From Elioraea sp. (GTDB taxonomy: Bacteria > Pseudomonadota > Alphaproteobacteria > Acetobacterales > Acetobacteraceae), in assembly GCF_022842375.1 (NCBI RefSeq), contig NZ_JALHPR010000012.1, forward strand, positions 62,001 to 126,000: DNA of 64,000 nt, written 5' to 3'. Position numbers and translations under genes: made by a program. Shown in pieces: positions 8,986 to 18,780 of this stretch (the first letter of the stretch is position 1; every line of letters starts with the position of its first letter). The notes under the pieces were generated by a model. The model was not told where the DNA came from and did no database searches. It worked only from the letters and a program-made list of their open reading frames with translations.

Positions 8986-9896
8986 GACCGGCGCTGGCGG
9001 CGCCTCGCCTCGTTCTCCTCGGTGACGGCGATCACGTCGAGATAGTCCTCGTGCCGCGCCGGCGCGAGCTGCGGCGTGGTCGAGGAAAGGGCTCTGAGTG
9101 CCTCGGGATCGTTCGTGTGCATCGCCAGAAGCGCATCGCGGAACGCCTCCTGCAGCGCGCGCGGCAGGTCAGTGCGCGTGACGAAGGGGGAGTTCGGGAT
9201 CAGCGGTGTCTGCCAGATGTTGCGGACCGCGCCGGCCGGGATCATCCCCTTCTCCACCATGCGGGCAACGTTGCCGCGCCGCTCGTTCGTCCAGAACGTC
9301 GCGGCGGCATCGTAGCTGCCGTTGATGACGGCGAGGACGCCTGTCTCGTGGTTGCCGGCAAAGCCGGTACGCGAGAAGAAGCGCTCGATCTCGATGCCCT
9401 CCTTGCGGAGATAGTAGGAGGGAAATGCAAAGCCCGATGCGCTGTTCGGATCGGCCCAGGCGAGGCTCCTGCCGCGCAGGTCGGCAAGGCTGCGCGCGGG
9501 GCTGTCGGCCTTCACCACGATGACGCTGAAATAGCCCTCGGCACCGCTGTCGTCACGGTCGCGCGCAACAGCGGTCGCACGCTCGCCCATCACCTTGCGC
9601 GAGAGTGCGTAGGCAGCGGGGCCGAGGCGGGAGAACTCTACCTGGTTGGAGCGGAGCGCCTCGACCGCACCGGCATAATCGGTCGCGCGGAAGACGCGGA
9701 AGGGAACGCCGAGGGTGCGCTCCATGTAGGCCGCGAAGGGCTGGAAGCGCACGATCGCATCCCGCTCGTTCTCCGACGAGATCAGGCTCATGCGCAGCTC
9801 GCGGAACTGGCCGCGCCACTCCTGCGCCCGGGCGGAGACGGGAAGGAGAAGCAGAGGTGCCGCAAGGGCTGCGCGGCGTCGGAGCATCGGTGCCAT
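8982..9896 (-). CDS. phnD: PhnD, periplasmic phosphonate-binding protein
   Basis: A 304-residue periplasmic binding protein. An N-terminal signal MLRRRAALAAPLLLLPVSA with an ARAQ-type cleavage site is visible. The mature part begins LRMSLISSENERDAIVRFQP and carries the PhnD family segments DYAGAVEALRSNQVEFSRLGP and FASGFAFPSYYL-like region (here SASGFAFPSYYL). It would capture phosphonates for the two PhnE permeases. A GGAGAGG ribosome site precedes the ATG at 9896; an in-frame ATG three codons later is an alternative. First gene of the minus-strand phn operon, 117 bp downstream of the MacB-like permease. Confidence 0.93.
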   Translation of the reverse strand: MAPMLRRRAALAAPLLLLPVSARAQEWRGQFRELRMSLISSENERDAIVRFQPFAAYMERTLGVPFRVFRATDYAGAVEALRSNQVEFSRLGPAAYALSRKVMGERATAVARDRDDSGAEGYFSVIVVKADSPARSLADLRGRSLAWADPNSASGFAFPSYYLRKEGIEIERFFSRTGFAGNHETGVLAVINGSYDAAATFWTNERRGNVARMVEKGMIPAGAVRNIWQTPLIPNSPFVTRTDLPRALQEAFRDALLAMHTNDPEALRALSSTTPQLAPARHEDYLDVIAVTEENEARRRQRRS

Positions 9897-9910
9897 GGGG
9901 CCTCTCCATC

Positions 9911-9931
9911 CCGGGGTGTGATCCTCCCCGG
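9911..9931. repeat. Short inverted repeat in the phnD leader
   Basis: CCGGGG at 9911-9916 is matched by CCCCGG at 9926-9931, a six-base stem with a nine-base spacer, 14 bases upstream of the phnD start. It could be a weak hairpin in the leader or an operator; there is no T-run, so it does not look like a factor-independent terminator. The rest of the 117-bp gap before phnD shows no clear sigma-70 promoter. Confidence 0.3.
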
Positions 9932-10013
9932 TGTGGCAGCGTCGCGTTGCCGGACGATGACGCAGCCATGAAGCTTCGATGACGGAACGGATGAGACCGA
10001 TGCGCGGTCCGGA

Positions 10014-11243
10014 CTATGCCTGCCGCAGCGCCACCACGGGGTCGAGCCGCGAGGCCCGAAGTGCCGGGTAGAGCCCGGCCGCAAGCCCGACGGCGGCCGA
10101 GACGCCGAGCGCGATGAGCCCCGCCATGGGGTCGATCACCACCGGCCAGCCCCCGAGGAGTGCGAGCCCCACTGCGGCGCCGACGCCGAGCACCACGCCC
10201 GCGATGCCGCCGATGAGCGCGAGCAGCGCGGCCTCGACCACGAACTGCGCCAGGACGTGCCGCGGCCGCGCGCCGATCGCCATACGCAACCCGATCTCGC
10301 GCGTCCGCTCCGTCACGCTGACGAGCATGACGTTCATCACCCCGATGCCGCCGACGAGCAACGCGATCAGCGCGACGGCGGCGAGGAAGCTGCCCAGCGT
10401 CTCGGCTGCCTTCTCGCGCGCGGCCGCTGCCTCCGTCACGTCGAACACCACGAACGGGTCCGCCCCGCCGATCGGCACGCGCTGTCGCGTGCGCAGCACT
10501 TGGCGGATCTCCTCGGTCACAGCCTTCCTGTCGGCGGTCTCCGACGCCTGGATGATGAGCGAGCCGATCAGCCGCCCGTGGCCCCCATCGGCGCCGAAAA
10601 GGCTTCGCCGCGCGGCCCAGAACGGCACGAACACGATGTCGTCCTGGTCGGCACCATCGAGGCTCTGCCCCTTCCGCTCCATCACGCCGATCACCTCGAA
10701 CGGTGTCTGTCGGATGCGCACGGGCTTGCCGATCGCATCGCCGTCCGGGAACAGCCGCTCCGCCACCGAGGCGCCGAGCAGCACGACCTTGGCCCCGCCG
10801 ACGAACTCGGTGTCGGCGAACATCCGCCCGTCAGCAACCCCCCAACGGCGGATGGCGAGCCACTCTGCCGTCGCCCCCTGCACGGTGACGTTCCAGTTCA
10901 TGCTGCCGGCGACGATCTGCTGCGAGGCGCGGAGGCTCACAGCGACGAGCTCGACACCTGGGATGCTGCGCACAGCCTCTGCGTCGTCATAGACGAGCCT
11001 CGGCCGCATGCCGGTGCCGACATGCGCGCCGGCAACGCGCGTCGAGCCGTTCCAGACGGCGATGACGTTCACGCCCATGGTGTTGACGGTATCGAGGATG
11101 CGCTCGCGCGCGCCCCGCCCGACCGCGACCATGGCGATGACGGCAGCGATGCCGACAGCGATGCCGAGCGCGGTGAGGCCCGCCCGCAGCCGGTGCGCGA
11201 CCAGCGCCTCGAACCCCGCGCGCAGCGTGTCGAGCGGGGCCAT
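10014..11243 (-). CDS. MacB/FtsX-type ABC permease without ATPase domain
   Basis: A 409-residue membrane protein. One membrane helix (residues about 18-38, GLTALGIAVGIAAVIAMVAV) is followed by a periplasmic MacB-type core domain (about 45-275) and three C-terminal helices of the FtsX fold, including VGGIGVMNVMLVSVTERTRE. MacB itself carries a fused N-terminal ATPase of about 230 residues, which is absent here, so this belongs to the split type that needs a separate LolD-like ATPase. None lies next to it. The start ATG at 11243 is four bases after the adaptor gene. Export of an amphiphile or peptide is the family role; the substrate cannot be told. Confidence 0.88.
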   Translation of the reverse strand: MAPLDTLRAGFEALVAHRLRAGLTALGIAVGIAAVIAMVAVGRGARERILDTVNTMGVNVIAVWNGSTRVAGAHVGTGMRPRLVYDDAEAVRSIPGVELVAVSLRASQQIVAGSMNWNVTVQGATAEWLAIRRWGVADGRMFADTEFVGGAKVVLLGASVAERLFPDGDAIGKPVRIRQTPFEVIGVMERKGQSLDGADQDDIVFVPFWAARRSLFGADGGHGRLIGSLIIQASETADRKAVTEEIRQVLRTRQRVPIGGADPFVVFDVTEAAAAREKAAETLGSFLAAVALIALLVGGIGVMNVMLVSVTERTREIGLRMAIGARPRHVLAQFVVEAALLALIGGIAGVVLGVGAAVGLALLGGWPVVIDPMAGLIALGVSAAVGLAAGLYPALRASRLDPVVALRQA

Positions 11244-11247
11244 GCGA

Positions 11248-12591
11248 TCAGAAGCCGAGGCGCAGCCCGGATGAGCGGCGCGCCGGCCCCTCTGTCGCCA
11301 CACCGATCACGACCGGCACGCCGGGCTCGAGCACGCCCGCGGGCTCAGCCGAGGCAATCTCAGTGTAGCGCGCATCAGCAGCGCCCGTGGTGACGCGCAC
11401 CGCCGTCAGCCGCCCGCCCTCGCCCTGCACATGCACCAGCCCCACGCCCGGCGGCAGCGGCTGTGCCGGACCATCGATGGCGGGGCGGAATCTCAGCGCG
11501 GCGGCTGGCACGCGCAGCACGTCGCCGCGACGGTCGGTCTCGATGCGCATGGTCGCGGTCATGCCCGGCATCAGCCGCCCGTCCTCGTTCCGCGCGGTGA
11601 CGACGACAGTGTAGGTGACCACGTTCTGCGTCACGGTCGCCGCGAGGCGGACGGTGCGCACACGGCCCTCGAAGGTCTCGTCAGGCCAGGCGCCCACGGA
11701 GAAGCGCACCACCTGGCCCTCGCGCACGCGGCCGATATCGGCCTCGTCCACCGTCGCCCACACCTCCATCTCGGTCAGGTCGCCGGCGATCAGGAACAGG
11801 GTCGGCGCCGCGAGAGAGGCAGCAACGGTCTGGCCCACATTCACCTGGCGGTTGACGACCACACCCGCGATGGGCGAGCGGATCACGCTGCGCTCGATGT
11901 CGACCTCGACCTGCCGGCGCTGAGCGACACGCTGGGCCACCGTCGCGGTCGCTGCCGCGATCGCTGCCTCCGCCACCTGGAGATCGGCCGCGGCGGAGGC
12001 CGCGAGCGCCACGGCGGACGCCGTATCCGCGTCCGCCGCGGCGGCTTCGGCGACGGCACGCTCGGCGGCGAAGCCGGCACGCTCGGCGTCGTTGGCGGCA
12101 CCGACGCCACGGTCACGCAACGCGCGGCGGCGGGCGAGCTCAGCCGTCGCATCACGCTCGGCCGCATCGCGGGCCCTGGCATTGGCCAGGGCGCGGTCAT
12201 GCACCGCATCGGCGGCGGCAACCTGGGCGATGGCACGGGTGCGCTGGCTCTCGGCCAGGATGAGGTTGGCGCGGGCGGCCTGCTCCTCGGCCACCGCTGC
12301 GCCGAGGCGGGCGACGAGGTGGCTGTCCTCGAGCTGGGCCACCGGCTGGCCGGCCTCGACACGGCTGTTGTAGTCGACCAGCACCTCGCGCACCTGGCCC
12401 GAGAGCTGGCTCGACACATCCACCGTCCGCCGCGGGTTCAGCGTTCCGGTGGCCGAGACGGAGGCGACGATGGTGCCGCGATCGGCCACGGCGACGCGGA
12501 GCGGGCGCGCAGGCTCATCCCGGACGGAGGCAACGGCGATCGCGCCCCCGGCGGCCAGGCAGGCAATCACGACAAGGCTTCTCAGCGACAT
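11248..12591 (-). CDS. MacA-like periplasmic adaptor (HlyD/RND-type membrane fusion protein)
   Basis: A 447-residue adaptor. An N-terminal membrane anchor (SLRSLVVIACLAAGGAIAVA) is followed by a biotinyl-lipoyl half (SATGTLNPRRTVDVSSQLSG), a long alanine-rich alpha hairpin (about residues 100-220) and the returning lipoyl half (RSPIAGVVVNRQVNVGQTV). The Ala/Glu/Arg-rich hairpin is typical of MacA, which joins a MacB-like transporter to an outer-membrane channel. I used the ATG at 12591, directly before the anchor; longer readings add a sequence that is not signal-like. It is transcribed into the permease gene with a four-base gap. Confidence 0.88.
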   Translation of the reverse strand: MSLRSLVVIACLAAGGAIAVASVRDEPARPLRVAVADRGTIVASVSATGTLNPRRTVDVSSQLSGQVREVLVDYNSRVEAGQPVAQLEDSHLVARLGAAVAEEQAARANLILAESQRTRAIAQVAAADAVHDRALANARARDAAERDATAELARRRALRDRGVGAANDAERAGFAAERAVAEAAAADADTASAVALAASAAADLQVAEAAIAAATATVAQRVAQRRQVEVDIERSVIRSPIAGVVVNRQVNVGQTVAASLAAPTLFLIAGDLTEMEVWATVDEADIGRVREGQVVRFSVGAWPDETFEGRVRTVRLAATVTQNVVTYTVVVTARNEDGRLMPGMTATMRIETDRRGDVLRVPAAALRFRPAIDGPAQPLPPGVGLVHVQGEGGRLTAVRVTTGAADARYTEIASAEPAGVLEPGVPVVIGVATEGPARRSSGLRLGF

Positions 12592-12742
12592 GCGGTCGAT
12601 CGGTTCCCCATGGTCATGCACGCAGCGGCATTGCCGCACCACGCGCCCTGTCCCCATACTCGCCACCATACACCAGAACGGCCCGGCGCGGGACCGCCCA
12701 GCCCGGATGTGAACGCCACGGCAGAGGACAGGCGCAACCACC
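12592..12742. promoter_or_regulatory. Divergent intergenic region with a weak sigma-70-like promoter
   Basis: These 151 bases separate the minus-strand adaptor gene from the plus-strand enolase gene. On the plus strand TTGCCG (12631-12636) and CATACT (12655-12660) are 18 bases apart and could be -35 and -10 boxes, giving a leader of about 75 bases before the ATG at 12743. The match is modest and unproven. No hairpin, RNA gene or small reading frame with coding character was seen. Confidence 0.3.
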
Positions 12743-13876
12743 ATGACGCGTATTCGCGACATCCGCCTCACCCCCCTCCGGCACGGGCTGTCGGAGCCCT
12801 ATGGCATGGCGCGGGGGCTCGCCCCTGCCCGCCAGTGCACGCTGGTGGAACTCGACACCGATGATGGCATCACCGGCATCGGCGAGGCCTGGGGCCCGCC
12901 GGCCACCGTGCGCGGCTATCTCGACGCGGTGAAGGATGCCTGGATCGGGCGTGACCTTTTCGCCCACGCCCAGGCGCTGCCGCTCATCCTCGGCCGGAAC
13001 TACCATTTCGGCATCGAGAACCAGATGCTGGCGCTTGCCTCCGGCATCGACATCGCCGCGCATGATGCGATCGGCAAGCGGCTGGGGCTTCCCGTCCACG
13101 CGCTCATCGGCGGCAAGGTGGCCGACCGCGTCGCGGTATACGCCTCGGGCGGCTACATGACGGCAGAGCCGGAAAAGAGCCTCGATGCGATGCTCGACCG
13201 GTTCGAGGGCCGCGGCTTCTTCGCAGCGAAAATGAAGATCGGGCATTCCATCGAGAAGGACGTCGCCCGCGTCGCGCACGCGAGGCGCAGGCTCGGCGAG
13301 CCCTTCGCGCTGATGGTCGACATCAACGGCAACTGCACGGCCGACCAGGCGCTGCTGACCATCCGCGCGATCGAGCCATTCCGCATCCACTGGATCGAGG
13401 AGCCGCTGGCCCCGCTCGACTGGGCCGGATACCGCTGGCTGCGTGACCGTTCGCCCGTGCCGATCGCCACCGGCGAGGCGCTCTACACCGCGTACCAGTT
13501 CAACCGCCTCGGCATCGAGGGCTGCGCCGATGTGTGGCAGCCCGACCTTTCGCTGTGCGGCGGGCTTTCGCAGGGGAGGCTGATCGCGCAGCTGGCACAG
13601 CTGCACCACAAGCGGTTGAGCCCGCATGTCTGGGCATCCGCCATCGGGTTGGCGGCGGCCGTCCACCTCGTCGCTTCCCACAGCCCCTATCCGGCAACGA
13701 CCCACCCGCCAGACCCGACCTATGTCGAATACGATGTCGGCGAGAACCCACTGCGCGACGACCTCCTCGCAGAGCCGCTGGTGCCGGTGGATGGGTTCAT
13801 CACCGTGCCCGACGGCCCCGGCCTCGGCATCACGCTCGACCCCGATGCCGTGAAGCGCCTTTCGGCTGACGCCTGA
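12743..13876 (+). CDS. Mandelate racemase/muconate lactonizing enzyme family protein
   Basis: A 377-residue enolase-superfamily enzyme. Metal-binding acids fall in VDINGN, IEEPL and ATGEAL, and the barrel carries the KxK motif AKMKIG and the C-terminal SPHVW histidine, the arrangement seen in mandelate racemase and sugar-acid dehydratases. Such enzymes abstract a proton alpha to a carboxylate; racemase versus dehydratase cannot be decided from sequence alone. It is followed by hutU after 17 bases, so it may act on an imidazole-linked or other carboxylate taken up by the downstream TRAP system. Confidence 0.88.
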   Translation: MTRIRDIRLTPLRHGLSEPYGMARGLAPARQCTLVELDTDDGITGIGEAWGPPATVRGYLDAVKDAWIGRDLFAHAQALPLILGRNYHFGIENQMLALASGIDIAAHDAIGKRLGLPVHALIGGKVADRVAVYASGGYMTAEPEKSLDAMLDRFEGRGFFAAKMKIGHSIEKDVARVAHARRRLGEPFALMVDINGNCTADQALLTIRAIEPFRIHWIEEPLAPLDWAGYRWLRDRSPVPIATGEALYTAYQFNRLGIEGCADVWQPDLSLCGGLSQGRLIAQLAQLHHKRLSPHVWASAIGLAAAVHLVASHSPYPATTHPPDPTYVEYDVGENPLRDDLLAEPLVPVDGFITVPDGPGLGITLDPDAVKRLSADA

Positions 13877-13893
13877 CAACGGAGACCGCGAGG

Positions 13894-15564
13894 ATGTCGG
13901 ACATGCCCACCAACCGCCGCGTCATCCGCAGCCCGCGGGGGAGCACGCTCAACGCCATCTCGTGGCAGACGGAAGCGCCGCTGCGCATGCTGATGAACAA
14001 CCTCGACCCCGAGGTGGCGGAACGGCCCGACGACCTCGTGGTCTATGGCGGCATCGGCCGCGCGGCGCGGGACTGGGCGAGTTTCGACCAGATCGTATCC
14101 GTCTTGAAACGCCTCCGCGACGACCAGACGCTGCTCGTCCAGTCCGGCAAGCCCGTCGGCGTGTTCCCGACGCACGCCGATGCCCCGCGCGTGCTGATCG
14201 CCAACAGCAACCTCGTTCCCGCCTTCGCGACGTGGGAGCATTTCGACGCGCTCGATCGCAAGGGGCTGATGATGTACGGCCAGATGACGGCCGGAAGCTG
14301 GATCTATATCGGCAGCCAGGGGATCGTGCAGGGCACGTACGAAACCTTCGTCGAGCTCGGCCGGCGGCACTACGGCGGCAGCATGGAAGGCCGCTGGATT
14401 CTCACCGCAGGGCTCGGCGGCATGGGCGGTGCGCAGCCGCTCGCCGCCGTGTTCGCCGGTGCCTGCATGCTCGCCATCGAGTGCCAGCCGAGCAGCATCG
14501 AGAAGCGGCTTGCCACCGGCTATGTCGATCATTGGGCGAAGAGCCTCGACGAGGGGCTCGCGATGGTGCGCGCGGCGTGCGCGGAGAAGCGCGCGATCTC
14601 CGTCGCCGTGCTCGGCAACGCGGCCGAGATGTTCCCGGCCCTCGTCGCTGCCGGCGTCAAGCCCGACGCGGTGACCGACCAGACCTCGGCGCATGACCCG
14701 ACCAACGGCTACCTCCCCCTCGGCTGGACGCTTGAGGAATGGGAAACGCGCCGCGTGTCGGACCCGCGCGGAACGGCTGCCGCGGCACGGAAAAGCATGG
14801 TGGCGCATGTCGAGGCGATGCTCGCCTGGCACCGCATGGGCATTCCCGTCGTCGACTACGGCAACAACATCCGCCAGATGGCGAAGGAGGAGGGGCTGGC
14901 CGACGCCTTCGCCTTCCCGGGCTTCGTGCCAGCCTATATCCGCCCGCTGTTCTGCCGCGGCATCGGCCCGTTCCGATGGGCCGCTCTGTCGGGTGATCCG
15001 GAGGACATCGCGCGGACGGATGCGAAGGTGAAGGAGCTGATCCCCGATGATCCGCACCTGCACCGATGGCTCGACATGGCCAGGCAGCGCATCCACTTCC
15101 AGGGCCTTCCCGCGCGCATCTGCTGGGTCGGGCTCGGGCAGCGGCACCGCATCGGGCTCGCCTTCAACGAGATGGTCGCGAAGGGCGAGGTGTCGGCGCC
15201 GATCGTGATCGGGCGCGATCATCTCGATAGCGGTTCGGTCGCGAGCCCGAACCGTGAGACCGAGGCGATGCTGGACGGCTCCGACGCCGTGTCGGACTGG
15301 CCGCTGCTGAACGCGCTGCTCAACTGCGCCTCGGGTGCCACCTGGGTGAGCCTCCATCACGGCGGTGGCGTCGGCATGGGATGGTCCCAGCATGCGGGGA
15401 TGGTGATCGTGTGTGACGGCACCGAGGATGCCGCGCGGCGCCTCGCACGCGTTCTCTGGAACGACCCGGCAACCGGGGTGATGCGTCATGCCGATGCCGG
15501 CTACGACATCGCCATCGCCTGCGCCCGCGAGCAGGGCCTCGACCTGCCGATGATCCATGGTTGA
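13894..15564 (+). CDS. hutU: Urocanate hydratase
   Basis: A 556-residue protein of normal urocanase length, converting urocanate to imidazolonepropionate with tightly bound NAD+. Diagnostic segments include [14 protein letters not shown]-like [44 protein letters not shown] and [15 protein letters not shown], which holds the active-site cysteine region. A ribosome site (ggag and cgagg) precedes the ATG. Its end overlaps hutH by eight bases. hutI and the formiminoglutamate genes are absent from the window. Confidence 0.97.
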   Translation: MSDMPTNRRVIRSPRGSTLNAISWQTEAPLRMLMNNLDPEVAERPDDLVVYGGIGRAARDWASFDQIVSVLKRLRDDQTLLVQSGKPVGVFPTHADAPRVLIANSNLVPAFATWEHFDALDRKGLMMYGQMTAGSWIYIGSQGIVQGTYETFVELGRRHYGGSMEGRWILTAGLGGMGGAQPLAAVFAGACMLAIECQPSSIEKRLATGYVDHWAKSLDEGLAMVRAACAEKRAISVAVLGNAAEMFPALVAAGVKPDAVTDQTSAHDPTNGYLPLGWTLEEWETRRVSDPRGTAAAARKSMVAHVEAMLAWHRMGIPVVDYGNNIRQMAKEEGLADAFAFPGFVPAYIRPLFCRGIGPFRWAALSGDPEDIARTDAKVKELIPDDPHLHRWLDMARQRIHFQGLPARICWVGLGQRHRIGLAFNEMVAKGEVSAPIVIGRDHLDSGSVASPNRETEAMLDGSDAVSDWPLLNALLNCASGATWVSLHHGGGVGMGWSQHAGMVIVCDGTEDAARRLARVLWNDPATGVMRHADAGYDIAIACAREQGLDLPMIHG

Positions 15565-17083
15565 GGCGGTGACCCCAGGCGCGATCACGCTGCCCACACT
15601 TCGCCGCGTGTTCGCTGGCGGGGCTGCCGCGCTGGCGGATGGCTGGCAGGATGCGGTTGCTGCCTCGGCCGCCACCGTTGCCGGCGTTCTCGCGCGCGGC
15701 GAGACGGCGTATGGCGTGAACACCGGCTTCGGCAAGCTCGCACATACCCGCATCGCCGCTGATGACGTGGCGGCCCTGCAGCTCAACCTGGTACGCAGCC
15801 ATGCCGCGGGAACCGGCGCTGCCCTCCCCGCCCCCGTCGTGCGGCTGATCCTGCTGCTGAAGGCCGCAAGCCTGGCGCGTGGCTTCTCCGGCGTGAGGCC
15901 GGAGGTCGTTACCGGGCTGATGCGGCTCTTCGACGCCGATGTGCTGCCGGTCATCCCCGGCCAGGGCTCCGTCGGCGCGTCGGGCGATCTCGCACCGCTG
16001 GCGCATCTCTCGCTCGTGCTGGTGGGCGAAGGCGAGGCGATGGTGGCAGGGCGGATCGTTCCGGGCGCTGAGGCGTTGCAGGCCGCCGGCATCGTGCCCG
16101 TCACGCTCGCGGCCAAGGAAGGGCTCGCGCTGCTCAACGGCACGCAGGTCTCGACCGCACTCGCGCTCGCAGGCCTGTTCATGGCGGAGGACTGCCTCGC
16201 CGCCGCGCTCGTCACGGGGGCAATGTCCGTCGACGCGGCACGCGGGTCCGACACGCCGTTCGATGCGCGCATCCAGGCCGTGCGCGGCCACCAGGACCAG
16301 GCGGATGTCGCCGCAACGCTGCGCGGTCTGCTCGCCGGCAGTGCGATCCGCGACAGCCACCGCGTGGGTGACCCGCGGGTGCAGGACCCCTACTCGCTGC
16401 GCTGCCAGCCTCAGGTGATGGGGGCCGTGCTCGGCCTTGTCCGCATGGCCGCAGCGACGCTCGAGACCGAGGCGAACGCCGTTTCCGACAACCCGCTCGT
16501 GTTCGCCGATGCGGGCGAGATCGTCTCCGGCGGAAACTTCCACGCCGAGCCGGTGGCCTTCGCCGCTGACATCCTCGCGCTTGCGATGGCCGAGATCGGC
16601 AGCCTCTCTGAACGCCGCATCGCGCTGTTGACTGACCCAGTGATGACGGGCCTGCCCGCCTTCCTCGCCCCCGACCCGGGGCTGAACTCAGGCTTCATGA
16701 TCGCGCATGTCACGGCCGCGGCACTCGCAGCCGAGAACAAGGCGCTGGCCTCCCCCCGGTCGGTCGACAGCCTTCCAACGTCGGCGAACCAGGAGGACCA
16801 TGTGAGCATGGCCACCCATGCCGCGCGGCGCCTCGGCGAGATGGGCGGCAACCTCGCGGCGATCATCGGCATCGAGGCGCTGGCGGCCGCGCAAGGCATC
16901 GGGTTCCACCGGCCGCTCGTCTCCTCTCCCCCGATCGAGGCAGCGATCGCGGCCTTGCGCGAGACCGTGCCGGCCTGGGGCACCGACCGCGTAATGGCGC
17001 CCGACATCGAAGCGGCCCGGGCGCTGGTCGAGACCGGGCTCCTCGCGGGCCTCGCCCCCATCGTCCTTCCTTCGCGCGGCTGA
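15557..17083 (+). CDS. hutH: Histidine ammonia-lyase
   Basis: A 508-residue enzyme that deaminates histidine to urocanate. The autocatalytic MIO cofactor triad Ala141-Ser142-Gly143 lies in [16 protein letters not shown], and [11 protein letters not shown] and NQEDHVSM are also conserved. It overlaps the hutU stop, giving the less usual order hutU-hutH. No hutC, hutI, hutF or hutG accompanies them here, so the rest of the pathway must lie elsewhere in the genome. Confidence 0.97.
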   Translation: MVEAVTPGAITLPTLRRVFAGGAAALADGWQDAVAASAATVAGVLARGETAYGVNTGFGKLAHTRIAADDVAALQLNLVRSHAAGTGAALPAPVVRLILLLKAASLARGFSGVRPEVVTGLMRLFDADVLPVIPGQGSVGASGDLAPLAHLSLVLVGEGEAMVAGRIVPGAEALQAAGIVPVTLAAKEGLALLNGTQVSTALALAGLFMAEDCLAAALVTGAMSVDAARGSDTPFDARIQAVRGHQDQADVAATLRGLLAGSAIRDSHRVGDPRVQDPYSLRCQPQVMGAVLGLVRMAAATLETEANAVSDNPLVFADAGEIVSGGNFHAEPVAFAADILALAMAEIGSLSERRIALLTDPVMTGLPAFLAPDPGLNSGFMIAHVTAAALAAENKALASPRSVDSLPTSANQEDHVSMATHAARRLGEMGGNLAAIIGIEALAAAQGIGFHRPLVSSPPIEAAIAALRETVPAWGTDRVMAPDIEAARALVETGLLAGLAPIVLPSRG

Positions 17084-17090
17084 ACGGGCC

Positions 17091-17118
17091 TTTTCCGCCG
17101 CGCGCGCTCGCCTATGAT
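17091..17118 (+). promoter_or_regulatory. Possible sigma-70 promoter for the TRAP operon
   Basis: In the 77-base gap after hutH, TTTTCC (17091-17096) and TATGAT (17113-17118) are 16 bases apart. The -10 box matches the consensus in five of six positions; the -35 box is poor. Transcription would start about 35 bases before the dctP ATG. It is one of few good -10 hexamers in an intergenic space here. Confidence 0.35.
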
Positions 17119-17160
17119 CGGGTGCGAGGCATGTTCGGCTGGGGAAACGAGGGGGTTGCT

Positions 17161-18234
17161 ATGAATCGACGTGGCATTCTGGCAGGCGCGGCGGCAGCGG
17201 GGCTTGCGACACCCGCCATTGCCCAGGGACGGATCGAGTGGCGGATGGTCACGTCATGGCCGCGCAACCTGCCGGGAACGGGAAGCCAGGCGAACAAGAT
17301 CGCCGAGCGCATCGGCATCCTCTCGGGCGGGCGTATCAGCGTACGCGTGTTTGCCGCCGGCGAGGTGGTTCCTGCCTTCGGCGTGTTCGATGCTGTCTCT
17401 CAGGGCACCGTCGACCTCTACCACGCGACGCCGCATTTCTGGTTCTCGCGCTCCCGCGCCGCCTCGATCATCGGCAGCTTCCCCTTCGGCCTGATGACGA
17501 CGGAGCTCACCGCGTGGCTGCGCAACGCCGGCGGCCAGGCGATGTGGGACGAGCTCTACGCGCGCTTCAACCTCAAGCCCTTCCTCTGCGGCAATTCCGG
17601 CCCGCAATGGACGGGCTTCTTCCGCCGCGAGCTCACCACGCCCGACGACCTGCGGGGCTTGCGGTTCCGCGCCGGCGGGCTTGTGGGCGGGATGTACCAG
17701 CGCCTCGGCGCATCGGTCGTGCAGATGCCGGTGGGCGAGGTGTTCCAGGCGCTGCAATCGGGCAACATCGATGCCGCCGAGTTCGCAGGCCCCTGGGCTG
17801 ACGGGCCGCTCGGCTTCGGACGGGTCGCACGCTTCTACTACCGCCCCTGCGGCCAGGAGCCTTCCGCCAGCCTGGAGACGGTGGTGAACAAGGCGAAGTT
17901 CGACGCGCTGCCGGACGACCTGAAGGCCGCCGTGCGCTTCGCCTGCGAGAGCTTCAACGAGGAAAGCGTGGCGGAGTGGGACCATTTCAACCCCCTCGCG
18001 CTGAAGCAGATCGTCGAGACGCAGAACGTCCAGGTCCGTTCCATCCCCGAGCCGATCGTGCGCGCGATGGCGGAGGCTGCCGCCGCCTTCATCCGCGAGC
18101 TCCGCGAGGACCCCGACGCGCTGAACCGCCGAATCATCGAGAGCTACATCGCCTATCGCCAGGGTGCGGTGGACTACGTGGCGGAGGCCTACGCACCCGT
18201 GCACGCCGCCCGCGCGATGGTGCGCTGGGCGTGA
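17161..18234 (+). CDS. dctP: TRAP transporter substrate-binding protein (DctP family)
   Basis: A 357-residue periplasmic receptor. The N-terminus MNRRGILAGAAAAGLATPAIA is a twin-arginine-type signal. The mature part starts with WRMVTSWPRNLPGTG and has the family region LRGLRFRAGGLVGGMYQRLGA with the arginine that normally binds the substrate carboxylate. TRAP receptors of the sub-group that begins MVTSWP often bind 2-oxo or 2-hydroxy acids. A gaggggg ribosome site precedes this ATG; an upstream in-frame start would add 13 residues before the signal. The stop codon overlaps the dctQ GTG. Confidence 0.92.
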   Translation: MNRRGILAGAAAAGLATPAIAQGRIEWRMVTSWPRNLPGTGSQANKIAERIGILSGGRISVRVFAAGEVVPAFGVFDAVSQGTVDLYHATPHFWFSRSRAASIIGSFPFGLMTTELTAWLRNAGGQAMWDELYARFNLKPFLCGNSGPQWTGFFRRELTTPDDLRGLRFRAGGLVGGMYQRLGASVVQMPVGEVFQALQSGNIDAAEFAGPWADGPLGFGRVARFYYRPCGQEPSASLETVVNKAKFDALPDDLKAAVRFACESFNEESVAEWDHFNPLALKQIVETQNVQVRSIPEPIVRAMAEAAAAFIRELREDPDALNRRIIESYIAYRQGAVDYVAEAYAPVHAARAMVRWA

Positions 18235-18776
18235 ACACCCTCGCTGCGCTGGGTCGAGCACTCGACGGGTTCAGCAACCTCGTCGGGCGCATCGTGATGT
18301 GGCTTGCGGCAGCGTTGGTGCTCGTGCAGTTCGCGGTGGTGATCCTGCGCTACGGGTTCTCGACCAGCCTGATCCAGATGCAGGAGGCGGTGATCTACAT
18401 CCACGCCACCCTGTTCATGCTCGCCATTGCCTACACGATGCTGCACGAGGGCCATGTGCGGGTGGACATCCTCTATGCGGGGTGGAAGCCGAAGCGACGC
18501 GCGACTGTCGATGCGCTGGGCGTGGTGCTCGCCGTCATCCCGTTCTGCCTGCTCGTTCTCTGGACGTGCTGGCCCTTCGTCGCTGCCTCATGGCGCATCA
18601 GGGAGGGGGCGATCGCCTATGGCGGCATTCCCTACCAGTACCTGCTGAAATCGCTGATCCCGGCGATGGCGGTGCTGCTCATGCTCCAGGGGCTGGCGCA
18701 CCTCATCCGCTGCCTCCTCGTTCTGGCCGGGCTCCGCAGCGATCATCGCGCCGGCCGCGTCGCCGAAGGGGGCTGA
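18231..18776 (+). CDS. dctQ: TRAP transporter small permease (DctQ family)
   Basis: A 181-residue membrane protein with four predicted helices and the DctQ segment HEGHVRVDILY after the second. The start is a GTG at 18231 that overlaps the dctP stop (GTGA). It pairs with the large permease to form the secondary transporter driven by the sodium or proton gradient. The four-base gap to dctM keeps the operon intact. Confidence 0.92.
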   Translation: MNTLAALGRALDGFSNLVGRIVMWLAAALVLVQFAVVILRYGFSTSLIQMQEAVIYIHATLFMLAIAYTMLHEGHVRVDILYAGWKPKRRATVDALGVVLAVIPFCLLVLWTCWPFVAASWRIREGAIAYGGIPYQYLLKSLIPAMAVLLMLQGLAHLIRCLLVLAGLRSDHRAGRVAEGG

Positions 18777-18780
18777 GGCG

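Noticed and set aside
13720-16272. An 850-codon minus-strand frame opposite hutU and hutH
   Set aside because: hutU and hutH are unmistakable on the plus strand; the antisense frame has no recognisable domain.
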